Source: JBJYIN01 sp046237015
Lineage (GTDB): Bacteria; Pseudomonadota; Gammaproteobacteria; Enterobacterales; Enterobacteriaceae
Assembly (NCBI RefSeq): GCF_046237015.1
Contig: NZ_JBJYIN010000002.1
Coordinates: 186,001-250,000 of the forward strand
Direction: 5' to 3'
Length of the DNA stretch: 64,000 nucleotides
Each line of letters starts with the position of its first letter. The stretch's first letter is position 1. The notes under the pieces are model-generated. The model saw only the letters and a program-made list of their open reading frames with translations, was not told the DNA's origin and did not search any database. The position numbers and the translations under genes are program-made. This document shows, in pieces, positions 43,876 to 52,463 of this stretch.

Positions 43876-44805
43876 TTACGCAGAGAAATTCAGGCTTTTC
43901 ATGCCGATACGATCCCCGGTGAAGCGGAGCTTTTCTTGCATGGAACAGGCAGGGCACAGGTGCTCATCTGGATTCAACGATGGGAACGGTTGTTGACAGC
44001 GAGGACAAAATGCAACGTTAAAGGAATAATGCGTCTGTGTTTTTTTTGTTATTTCTTCTCTCATCTCAATAGCGGATTCCGGGCAGCTTGCCTGACAGAG
44101 CCGGCACCCAACACATTTTCCTGACTCAATAACCAATTGCTTATTTTGATAATGGAAAACGCCCGTTGGACATAATTTCAAGCAGCTACTACATAATGAA
44201 CAGGTATCTTTATTGATATTGATACTGAACAATTGATAATCAGGGAGAATATCGCTGATTAATCTGTTTGTTGGCGATCTATTTTTTCCTAAATACCGCT
44301 GAACAGTTCCAATCCGCAGAAAACGACGCCGCGCGATAGCCACATCTAATGGTTCTGTGCTGGCATGATTATCATCATGCCGGTAATTATTCAGAGAGAA
44401 GGGCGCTTGGTGGCATGCACGTAATAGGTTATTTGTGCGGTCGACGACATCACACCATGAGAAATGATTATCATCTACAACCAGCGTACGGTACCCTGCA
44501 TGATAATAGAGTAAAAGTTCTTTCACCGACGGGGCGGTAATCGCATCCAAATATAAATGGTCAGCAACAGTTTGACGTTCGGGGAATGAGCCTGTTATCG
44601 CCATTACTGGACACGCTGCTATGCATCCGCCGCAGCCTGAGCAGGCATCAGGAATAATGTTGACCATACCAGCGTTGGTGATAAACAGAGCTGCAGATGA
44701 ACATGCCTCTGTGCATAGCCGACATTCGACTCTCCGGCTTTTATTTCGGATACAATCAGACGTTACGACAATGTCATCGTTGAACGAAGTATTAATAACA
44801 TTCAC
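43876..44805 (-). CDS. Multi-cluster ferredoxin-type iron-sulfur protein
   Basis: 309 residues with two paired ferredoxin modules: CRLCTEAC and CSGCGGCIAACPVMAI near the N terminus, then CSLCSSCLKLCP and CVGCRLCQASCPESAI in the C-terminal half, plus a zinc-ribbon-like CPRCQQPF...CPAC near the end. About four [4Fe-4S] centres are likely. First gene of the cluster, with GAGGTGA before ATG; its stop is 13 bases before the radical SAM gene. It may reduce the radical SAM enzyme or feed the reductase. Confidence 0.85.
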   Translation of the reverse strand: MNVINTSFNDDIVVTSDCIRNKSRRVECRLCTEACSSAALFITNAGMVNIIPDACSGCGGCIAACPVMAITGSFPERQTVADHLYLDAITAPSVKELLLYYHAGYRTLVVDDNHFSWCDVVDRTNNLLRACHQAPFSLNNYRHDDNHASTEPLDVAIARRRFLRIGTVQRYLGKNRSPTNRLISDILPDYQLFSININKDTCSLCSSCLKLCPTGVFHYQNKQLVIESGKCVGCRLCQASCPESAIEMREEITKKTQTHYSFNVAFCPRCQQPFPSLNPDEHLCPACSMQEKLRFTGDRIGMKSLNFSA

Positions 44806-45478
44806 CTCGTGCTGGCTTATATAGGGAAATATGACACTAATTTAGTGAAACAATATGTTTTATTTTTTTTTGTATGTATTTTTGACTGTTTTTTATTTAT
44901 CTGTTGTTTGTTTGTTAAATTCTATCAAAGCTGTTATTTAAGTTAAAAAATACTATATCCATATACTGTATAAGGATAATGGATTTTTTCGATATGCCAT
45001 TATTAGTATTTTCTATATATCCCGTTTTTCTCCCTTGTGGCGGTGATTTATCTGATTGAAGGGTAGGGCGGACACGGAATTTCAGACGAGATTATTTTAA
45101 TGTATATTGATGATGATCATAAATAGCGTGGATTGAAATACAGTATATCGTTATAAAATAATATTTATAGCGATGTGTTTAATCTACATAATTTATTTAT
45201 CAAATGATAATTGTTTTTGTATGAGCCATTTTTACACATGGCTCGAATTGAGGGATGAAATTTCAATGTCAGCGTAAGCTATCGTTATGGACGCCAAGAA
45301 AATGTCATAAAGTACAGGTAATGTGTCGGAGAGTTTTTATTTGTTGCGTTATATCACTGCGCAAGGGTTTCTCCATTCGAAAGCTCTCCACAGCATTATT
45401 GATTCTTTCTATTTTCAGGGCAGTTTGGGTAAATACCTGGGTTACTTTGCCGGTTATGAATAGCTGTGTGCGGATTTC
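44806..45478. other. Noncoding region upstream of the dms cluster
   Basis: Long AT-rich leader between the iron-sulfur gene and the IS remnant. It holds the FNR-like site below. The rest has no protein I believe; a long plus-strand frame in it is mostly out of register with the transposase remnant and looks accidental. Confidence 0.5.
45107..45120. promoter_or_regulatory. Candidate FNR site for the dms cluster
   Basis: TTGAT-GATG-ATCAT, nine of ten matches to the FNR consensus TTGATNNNNATCAA. Anaerobic control would suit a DMSO-reductase operon. It lies about 300 bases before the first gene, so a long leader or intermediate promoter would be needed. Confidence 0.5.
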
Positions 45479-45645
45479 ACCGACAGAGCTGCGGAACAAC
45501 GATACGCAGGTAGGGCGAAGCCATGGCGTTAGTGAAAGCGCTCAACATCATGACGTTGCAGGGTATGCCGCACAGTGTACGCATTGGCTGATCTGCGGGG
45601 AAAACGGCTTTGCTGTATCTCGTAAATGATTTATTCAACAAAGCC
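45479..45645 (+). mobile_element. 3' remnant of an IS903-type (IS5 family) element
   Basis: Ends with GATTTATTCAACAAAGCC, the IS903-group terminal inverted repeat. Before it, ELRNNDTQV and then, after a frameshift, GEAMALVKALNIMTLQGMPH plus SVRIG and a stop match the C terminus of IS903 transposases. No left end or upstream transposase sequence remains. The element stops exactly where the argU-promoter repeat copy 2 begins. Confidence 0.8.
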
Positions 45646-45725
45646 ACCCACACACCTCAATGAGTCAACGGATTGAGGTAGGATTTACGCTATACGGTGA
45701 ATCTCTGTACAGCTTGGTTCTATTG
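45646..45725. repeat. argU-promoter repeat, copy 2
   Basis: Duplicate of 35976-36050 adjoining the IS903-type end. It keeps the -35 TTGACT and upstream blocks but lacks the -10 TATAAT, so it is not a working copy. It probably marks the ancestral junction between argU and the mechanosensitive channel gene. Confidence 0.85.
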
Positions 45726-45993
45726 CTCATTATGGTAAACGGTTTCTGGCGTGGTTGCGGGAGACATTGTAGACAATGATGAAAAAATGAAGTCTTTCAG
45801 TTTTTTCTGCGGCCTGGTTTCAAAAATCCCGTGTAAGTTGTATTCAGGCGTATTCGTCGGAATCTGGCGTTGATACACTAGAATAGAAGTGTGTTTGATT
45901 TTTCTACAGGTTGTTTGATTCGGTTAATGTTGCTCATCACCTCTATTTTTTACAGCATCTGAGATTTTTGTTGAACGAGGAACGTTTTGATTT

Positions 45994-48441
45994 ATGCATA
46001 CATTATTATCCGTGTTATTGCGTATTTTCCTGCTTGCGACGTTTATGTCGCCTGTCGGATATGCGATTGCAGCAGAGTCAGATGCTGAACCGTTGCCAGC
46101 GCAAACTGAGTCGGTGGTAAAGATAAATGTTGATGCTGAACTGGCGAAGCTACAAAAACAGTTGGATAGTATTAAACAGCAGGTATCAAATGCGAATAGC
46201 GATGGTAAGTTTGGTGCCTTGAATGATACGACGCAGGAGTTGGTCAACAATACGAATGAACTTTCTGCGGCGGTCACCCCTTTGCGGGCACAAATTCAGG
46301 CACAACTAGATGTCCTTGGGCCTGCGCCAGAAGCTGACTTAGGCATTAATGAGACCAATGAAGTAACGCGTAAACGCAATAGCCTGAATACCCAAAAATC
46401 CAAAATGGATGCGCAGATTGATCAGATTCAGGCACTGCGCGCGAATGCAACTAACTTATCCGCGCAAATTGTGACTTTGCGACGTAATGCGTTGAAAACG
46501 CAGTTGGCATTGAACTCAGGTAGTATTTTAGGCTCCCGGTTTTGGTCACCCATTGTTGCTCCCCAAGCAGAGGATCAGAGACGGTTTGGTGTTTTTCAAG
46601 CGCAATTAAGCGATGCATTTATGGCATCGTGGGCACCGGATTGGCGCTATGGTTCGATATTTTTGTTATTGCTAGCGGGTATTCTGGTGACTACCGGGCG
46701 GCAACTACTTGAAAAGTATTTGGCCTGGGCCGGGATTCATCTATTGCCCGAAGGGCGGCTGCGTAGAAGCTTTTTGGCAACGGCTGGGGTGATATCTACC
46801 GTCCTGACAATAGGTATTGCTGCAAACCTGTTGGATATTACCTTCACTCGCCATGGGGAAACATCTGAACGCGTATCGTCATTTTTAGATGCACTTGTCA
46901 GATTAGCGATATTTTCCTCTATGGTTGCCGGGTTAGGCCGTGCTTTTCTTTCCAACCAGAGGCCTTCCTGGCGATTGCCATCGATCTCTAACCCTGTTGC
47001 AATGGCAATGAAGCCATTTCCAATTGTGGCGGCTGTGTTCATCTTAATCTTTGGCATTGTTGAGCAGATTACGGCAACCGTCGGGGCTTCCGTTGCTGCA
47101 ACCATTATGGTAACGGGATTATCAGCTTTGTTTTTATCCCTTACCGTTGGCGCGATTACGCTCAAGAGCGACCAGGTTCGCCGCCAAATGGTACATTCAG
47201 GTGAGCAACCGGAAGCGCGATCCACGCTTGCTGGGCTTATTCATCTGGCAGTACTGGCGACATCGTTGGTTGTATTAGTGTCGCTGATGATTGGTTATAT
47301 TTCGTTAGCGCGCTTTTTAACTTATGAGTTGATCTGGATCGGCATCGTATTATCGTGTCTTTATCTGTTTTCCACGTTTATTGCCGATATTTGTGAAAGT
47401 GTTTTTTCTCCCAACAATGCCAGTGGCAAACGTATCAAAAATTCTCTTAATCTGGATGATCGACACCTAGCGCAGGCGACGTCGTTGCTTTCTGCCTGTA
47501 GCAAAGTCTTCTTGATACTGATGGCGGCAGTCGCGCTTCTCAACGGTACATTTGGTACAACAACTCCACTTGAACTGGTACAAAAGGCCGTTGAAATCTG
47601 GGGTGGAAAAGGATTAGAAACGTTAAGTATTGTGCCGGCTCATTTGGTGAATGCGGCACTGTTTTTAGTCGTCGGGGTATATGTTTTACGCTCATCAAAA
47701 CGTTGGTTAGAGCATGAGTTTTTGCCAAAAACGACGCTTGAACGCGGTATAAGAGCGTCGCTGGTGACGTTATTCAGTAATATTGGCTACATTCTGATTA
47801 TTTTATTAACGTTGGCGACGCTTGGTATTCAATGGAATAAGCTAGCCTGGATCGTCAGTGCGCTTTCTGTTGGTATTGGTTTTGGTCTGCAAGAGATCGT
47901 AAAGAATTTTATTTCTGGTCTGATTCTGCTGACAGAGCGTCCGGTAAAAGTTGGAGATACGGTTAATATTAGCGGGGTGGAAGGTGATATTCGGCGGATT
48001 AATGTTCGGGCGACGGAAATTCAATTAAGTGACCGTTCAACGGTGATCGTCCCTAACTCGCAGTTTATTTCACAGAACGTACGCAATATCACAATGGGTC
48101 ATCCGTTGGGGGTGGCAACACTAGCGCTGACGTTTCCTTTGGATATTGATCCGGAAGATGCTCGCACTATTCTACTGGATGCATTCCTTAACCATGACGC
48201 AATCCTTGATGGGCCAGCCCCCTCGGTTAAATTTACGCAGTTAACACCGACAGGCATGGTGCTGAGTGTGACGGGGTACGTTAGTGGTCCGGGAATGGTG
48301 GCACAGGCAAAAAGCGATTTATTGTTTGAGATCATCAAACGTTTACGTGCCGCGAGCATTCCTTTAGCTGTGCCGCAGAAAATGGTGCTGGAGAATGGTG
48401 TCGTGATGTCTGAAGGGAGTGCTCTGGAAGATAAAAGTTAA
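45994..48441 (+). CDS. MscS-family mechanosensitive channel with DUF3772-type N-terminal domain
   Basis: 815 residues. Signal peptide (about 1-27), a periplasmic coiled-coil region (about 30-190: LAKLQKQLDSIKQQVSNANS), about eleven membrane helices, and a C-terminal MscS domain: pore helix SVGIGFGLQEIVKNFISGLI (about 624-643) and beta domain TERPVKVGDTVNISGVEGDI. The layout resembles larger MscS homologues such as YbiO or MscK-type proteins that vent solutes on hypo-osmotic shock. Monocistronic; an ERIC-like element follows. Confidence 0.88.
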   Translation: MHTLLSVLLRIFLLATFMSPVGYAIAAESDAEPLPAQTESVVKINVDAELAKLQKQLDSIKQQVSNANSDGKFGALNDTTQELVNNTNELSAAVTPLRAQIQAQLDVLGPAPEADLGINETNEVTRKRNSLNTQKSKMDAQIDQIQALRANATNLSAQIVTLRRNALKTQLALNSGSILGSRFWSPIVAPQAEDQRRFGVFQAQLSDAFMASWAPDWRYGSIFLLLLAGILVTTGRQLLEKYLAWAGIHLLPEGRLRRSFLATAGVISTVLTIGIAANLLDITFTRHGETSERVSSFLDALVRLAIFSSMVAGLGRAFLSNQRPSWRLPSISNPVAMAMKPFPIVAAVFILIFGIVEQITATVGASVAATIMVTGLSALFLSLTVGAITLKSDQVRRQMVHSGEQPEARSTLAGLIHLAVLATSLVVLVSLMIGYISLARFLTYELIWIGIVLSCLYLFSTFIADICESVFSPNNASGKRIKNSLNLDDRHLAQATSLLSACSKVFLILMAAVALLNGTFGTTTPLELVQKAVEIWGGKGLETLSIVPAHLVNAALFLVVGVYVLRSSKRWLEHEFLPKTTLERGIRASLVTLFSNIGYILIILLTLATLGIQWNKLAWIVSALSVGIGFGLQEIVKNFISGLILLTERPVKVGDTVNISGVEGDIRRINVRATEIQLSDRSTVIVPNSQFISQNVRNITMGHPLGVATLALTFPLDIDPEDARTILLDAFLNHDAILDGPAPSVKFTQLTPTGMVLSVTGYVSGPGMVAQAKSDLLFEIIKRLRAASIPLAVPQKMVLENGVVMSEGSALEDKS

Positions 48442-48471
48442 TCGTGAGTAAACGATTCACCCCGTTATCTC

Positions 48472-48813
48472 TATATCCTAAATAATTCAAGTTTCAGGAC
48501 AAAAACGGCAAAGCGTTTTTGAACAGCGCTTGCGCTGACCCCGAAGGGGTGAGGCCATAAGGCCGAATAACGCGGCAAGAGAAGGACAAATTCGTCGGAA
48601 ACGAATTTGACCAGCCAACGGCTGGCCTCCGGTGAGAGACCGGATGTCTCTCATTTAATCCCGATGAGCTTACTTGAGCAAGTATTCGGGTGACTTACAA
48701 ATCTGCCAGAGGCAGGTTTGAACGCTGCTTATAGCGGCCCTTTAGGGCGAGGCCCACGAGGGGCCGAGTAGAGTAGCCAACGCACATGCTACTTGAAGTA
48801 TGACGGATATATA
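48472..48813. repeat. Large composite ERIC-like element
   Basis: About 340 bases with ERIC-type ends (ATCCTAAATAATTCAAG at the left; CTTGAAGTATGACGGATAT at the right) and an ERIC-like core (CCCGATGAGCTTACTTGAGC) inside. The extra sequence is a string of short palindromes: AAATTCGT/ACGAATTT, CCAGCC/GGCTGG, GAGAGAC/GTCTCTC, AATCTGCC/GGCAGGTT and GCCCTTTAGGGC. It appears to be an ERIC unit expanded by structured inserts, lying between convergent genes. Confidence 0.8.
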
Positions 48814-48864
48814 AGTAAAGGTAATGGGGATTATCGTTATAAATCAATCTGATGGCAATATCCA

Positions 48865-49728
48865 TTATTTAACGTGCTGTTTGGTCATATTAATATAAAT
48901 GTTTCGCAGACGGCGGGTGATGGGGCCAGGTTTCCCATCGCCAATTCTTTTTCCATCCAGAACAACGACGGGTAAAACAAATGTGGTCGCAGAGCTGATA
49001 AAAATTTCGGCTGCGTGATAGGCCTCCTCGGGGGTGAATAACCGTTCTTCCAGCCTGATATCGTTGTTTGCAGCCAGTTTCAATAATGAACGGCGAGTAA
49101 TTCCGTGGAGAATGTCATTGCTTAGTGGGCGAGTGACAACAGTGCGGTCATGTAACACGATATAGCAGTTGCATGAACTTCCTTCTGTGACGAAACCGTT
49201 TTCAACCATAAAAGCATCATCGGCATGATGATAATGTGCATACTCTTTGGCCATGCATGCCGCTAGCAGGCTGACCGTTTTAATATCTCGGCGATGCCAA
49301 CGGATATCCGGACAGGTGACAACTCGTAGCCCCGTTTCTGCTTTGGGATTATCAATGATCGATTTTGTCTGGGTAAATAATACTAGCGTAGGTTTGACGT
49401 CAGTCGGTGGATAATGGAAATCGCGATCGCCTGCGTTACCTCGGCTGAGCTGTAAATAAATGGCTCCTTCTTTCAGGTTGTTTTTCTCGATCAGAATATC
49501 GTGAATATCTTTCAGTTCGGGTAGTGTTACTGGCAATGTTAGTGATAATTCATGGCAAGAACGCTGTAAGCGTTCAATATGACCATCAAATTCTACCAGA
49601 GCGCTGTCTACAACGGCGGTGACTTCATAGACGGCATCGGCAAAGAGGAAGCCACGGTCAAACACTGAAACCTGAGCTTTGTCCTCTTCGACGTAATGAC
49701 CATCAACAAACACAATACGTGGCGGCAT
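48865..49728 (-). CDS. D-amino-acid aminotransferase-like PLP enzyme
   Basis: 287 residues, fold-type IV PLP protein. The N terminus (FVDGHYVEEDKAQVSVFDRG) and the lysine in WHRRDIKTVSLLA (about residue 147, Schiff base) match D-alanine aminotransferases; VENGFVTEGSSCNCYIV with the PLP-binding Glu follows. It would exchange D-alanine and 2-oxoglutarate with pyruvate and D-glutamate. Branched-chain aminotransferase or ADC lyase relatives share the fold, so specificity is not certain. GGAG precedes ATG. Divergent from alaC. Confidence 0.8.
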   Translation of the reverse strand: MPPRIVFVDGHYVEEDKAQVSVFDRGFLFADAVYEVTAVVDSALVEFDGHIERLQRSCHELSLTLPVTLPELKDIHDILIEKNNLKEGAIYLQLSRGNAGDRDFHYPPTDVKPTLVLFTQTKSIIDNPKAETGLRVVTCPDIRWHRRDIKTVSLLAACMAKEYAHYHHADDAFMVENGFVTEGSSCNCYIVLHDRTVVTRPLSNDILHGITRRSLLKLAANNDIRLEERLFTPEEAYHAAEIFISSATTFVLPVVVLDGKRIGDGKPGPITRRLRNIYINMTKQHVK

Positions 49729-49948
49729 TAAACGTTCTCCTCTGAGATTAATTCTGTGCGCAACAGATGAATTTAAGTGAACAATCCTTGCACATACGAT
49801 TCAAAGTTAGCCAGTTTTCAGTGATAAAAATTTATGAGAGACCATATCGACAGACGCCATAATCTGAGATAGCTTTAATGTCGGTTCCGCCAATCGGAAC
49901 CAAGCGTCGCTCGGACGGTCCGGGCGCTCACGTGACTATGAGGATGTT

Positions 49949-51178
49949 ATGGCTGATTCTACTTCTCCGCGCCGTTTTACGCGCATCGATCGTCTTCCCC
50001 CCTATGTATTCAATATCACTTCTGAATTAAAAATGGCTGCTCGTCGTCGTGGCGAAGACATTATTGATTTCAGCATGGGTAATCCAGACGGGCCAACACC
50101 GCCTCATATCGTGGAAAAATTGTGTACGGTTGCACAGCGTGAAGATACCCACGGTTATTCTACCTCCAGGGGTATTCCGCGTTTACGTCGTGCGATCTCT
50201 CGTTGGTATGCCGATCGCTATCAGATTGATATTGATCCGGAAAGTGAAGCGATTGTCACCATTGGCTCCAAGGAAGGCTTGGCGCACTTGATGTTGGCAA
50301 CGTTGGATCACGGTGATACCGTGTTGGTACCGAATCCCAGTTATCCTATCCATATTTATGGTGCGGTGATTGCTGGTGCGCAGGTACGATCGGTCCCGCT
50401 TGTCGATGGTGTTGATTTCTTCAATGAGTTAGAACGATCTATCAGGGAAACGATTCCAAAACCAAAGATGATGATTCTTGGTTTCCCTTCTAACCCGACG
50501 GCTCAGTGTGTTGAGCTGGATTTCTTCGAGCGGGTTGTAGCGTTGGCGAAACAGTATGGAGTGTTGGTTATTCACGATCTGGCCTATGCCGATATCGTGT
50601 ATGACGGTTGGAAAGCGCCCTCTATTATGCAGGTTCCGGGGGCGAAAGACATCGCCGTCGAATTTTTCACCCTATCAAAGAGTTATAACATGGCGGGCTG
50701 GCGTATCGGTTTCATGGTGGGGAACCAGGAACTGGTTAGCGCGCTTGCTCGTATCAAAAGTTATCACGATTATGGGACGTTTACGCCGCTACAGGTGGCA
50801 GCTATCGCGGCATTAGAAGGCGATCAGCAATGTGTACGCGATATTGCCGAGCAATATCGGCAGCGGCGCAATGTGCTGGTGCGTGGCCTGCATGAAGCTG
50901 GCTGGATGGTGGATGAGCCGAAAGCGTCGATGTATGTTTGGGCAAAAATTCCAGATGTCTATGCGCATTTAGGATCGCTTGAGTTTGCTAAACGCTTGTT
51001 GGCTGAAGCGAAGGTCTGTGTGTCTCCCGGTATTGGATTCGGTGATTATGGTGATACCCATGTGCGGTTTGCTTTGATTGAGAATCAGGATCGAATCCGG
51101 CAGGCAGTGCGGGGTATTAAAGCGATGTTTCGTGCCGATGGACTTTTGCCGTCGACAAAACTCATACAGCCTAAATAA
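49949..51178 (+). CDS. alaC: Alanine transaminase AlaC
   Basis: 409 residues, class I PLP aminotransferase converting pyruvate and glutamate to L-alanine. RRFTRIDRLPPYVFNITSEL at the start is nearly identical to E. coli AlaC (YfdZ). PLP lysine lies in FFTLSKSYNMAGWRIGF (about residue 243); NPSYPIH and GFPSNPTAQ are also present. The leader has a hairpin GGTTCCG-CCAAT-CGGAACC (49883-49901) and a second GC-rich inverted segment before the ATG, which might modulate translation. A terminator follows. Confidence 0.96.
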   Translation: MADSTSPRRFTRIDRLPPYVFNITSELKMAARRRGEDIIDFSMGNPDGPTPPHIVEKLCTVAQREDTHGYSTSRGIPRLRRAISRWYADRYQIDIDPESEAIVTIGSKEGLAHLMLATLDHGDTVLVPNPSYPIHIYGAVIAGAQVRSVPLVDGVDFFNELERSIRETIPKPKMMILGFPSNPTAQCVELDFFERVVALAKQYGVLVIHDLAYADIVYDGWKAPSIMQVPGAKDIAVEFFTLSKSYNMAGWRIGFMVGNQELVSALARIKSYHDYGTFTPLQVAAIAALEGDQQCVRDIAEQYRQRRNVLVRGLHEAGWMVDEPKASMYVWAKIPDVYAHLGSLEFAKRLLAEAKVCVSPGIGFGDYGDTHVRFALIENQDRIRQAVRGIKAMFRADGLLPSTKLIQPK

Positions 51179-51208
51179 AATTTCCTCGTGTTAGCCAATT
51201 TTTCCTTT

Positions 51209-51238
51209 ATTCCCGGCTTATAGTCGGGAATATTTTTT
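51209..51238 (+). terminator. Terminator of alaC
   Basis: ATTCCCG-GCTTATAGT-CGGGAAT followed by ATTTTTT. Confidence 0.88.
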
Positions 51239-51292
51239 CCGTAATATCAGTATACGTTTCCAACCTGTATTGCCTATTGGGACGGGAGGAAA

Positions 51293-52318
51293 TCATGTTT
51301 CTGGGGTGACGGCGGCTCGATGGCGATGGAGCATTTTCATCGGAATAACGGATTTACTGATGTCGGTATTGCCCTGTAATGCGTTCTGCATCGCAGCAAA
51401 GGCGTGTTCTACCCAAGCGTCTTCATTCTGGCGCATAGACCAGATTTTATTTGAGAGAAAGCCCAGCATTGCGTGTTCATCGAATGTACCGATATTCATT
51501 TCAGCAGGAATGTAGCCGTAGCGTTCACGTAATACGCTCAGAGCCCCTTCCAGCACGGGTAAGGATGAAGCGATAAAAGCCTCCGGCGCATTAGGATGAT
51601 CGCTGAGGAATTGACGCATCATCTGCTCACCGTCTTCCCGGCGGTTATGGCTGGCTTCCAGAATCCAGTTCTTGCCTTCATCAAGTAAACCTTGCTGCGT
51701 TATTACCTGTTGATAGCCACGTAAACGCTCTTTTATAGCTGGTTGCAGTGTATCGCCAGCCATAAAGAATAATGGTGCGGAGGGATTGCTCTCCAACATG
51801 GTTTGGGTCAGTTGAACCGCGCCCTGAAAGTTATCACTCACGACCAGTGAGGCATCTCTGGTACCAAAATCACGGTCAAGTAACACCAATGGTCGGTTCA
51901 TGAGTTTCAGGTGATGGAGTTGTGTTTGCCGGGTTGATGGCACCACAAATAAACCATCAATATTGCGTTGTAGTAGCGATTCGACCAGTTTGTTTTCATA
52001 ACGGTCATCACTGTAAGTACAACTGATCATTAACTGATAGCCTGCTTCCCGGCAGCGCATTTCCAGTTTTTCCGCCAGTGTGGAGAAAAACAGGTTGGAG
52101 AGACGAGGAACGATCAGCCCCAACGTGTCGGTTTTATTGAGTTTGAGGCTACGAGCCGTATGGTTTACCACATAACCGTGCTCTGCAACGTATTCATTAA
52201 TCCGCGTCTGTGTTTTTTCACTAATACGGTACTGTTCTGCCTTGCCGTTGAGCACTAAACGTACGGTAGTGATTGATATCTTTAATGCATTAGCAATTTG
52301 TTCTACCGTTTTTGACAT
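51293..52318 (-). CDS. LacI-family regulator of the adjacent catabolic operon
   Basis: 341 residues. N-terminal LacI HTH: TVEQIANALKISITTVRLVL, then a hinge NHTARSLKLNKTDTLGLIVP and a sugar-binding periplasmic-type core. The Cra/FruR/ScrR branch seems nearest. Located at the 3' end of the catabolic operon, 145 bases downstream of the transporter; it probably binds the palindrome at 60922 and perhaps the related core at 55534. Confidence 0.88.
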   Translation of the reverse strand: MSKTVEQIANALKISITTVRLVLNGKAEQYRISEKTQTRINEYVAEHGYVVNHTARSLKLNKTDTLGLIVPRLSNLFFSTLAEKLEMRCREAGYQLMISCTYSDDRYENKLVESLLQRNIDGLFVVPSTRQTQLHHLKLMNRPLVLLDRDFGTRDASLVVSDNFQGAVQLTQTMLESNPSAPLFFMAGDTLQPAIKERLRGYQQVITQQGLLDEGKNWILEASHNRREDGEQMMRQFLSDHPNAPEAFIASSLPVLEGALSVLRERYGYIPAEMNIGTFDEHAMLGFLSNKIWSMRQNEDAWVEHAFAAMQNALQGNTDISKSVIPMKMLHRHRAAVTPET

Positions 52319-52463
52319 AGGTGGGCGCCAGATTAAGATTATTGGTTATTCAACTTCTCATCGTTCACATGCAGTAAGGTGCCATACAAGGCTGAGCCCA
52401 TCCGTGGGCTTCAGGTCATGAGATTTCTGCCATGCTGAATGGTGTGGGGCGAATCAACGTATA

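Noticed and set aside
45255..45629. Plus-strand frame of 124 codons before the IS903-type end
   Set aside because: Only its last part overlaps transposase sequence, mostly in the wrong frame; the rest has no protein character.
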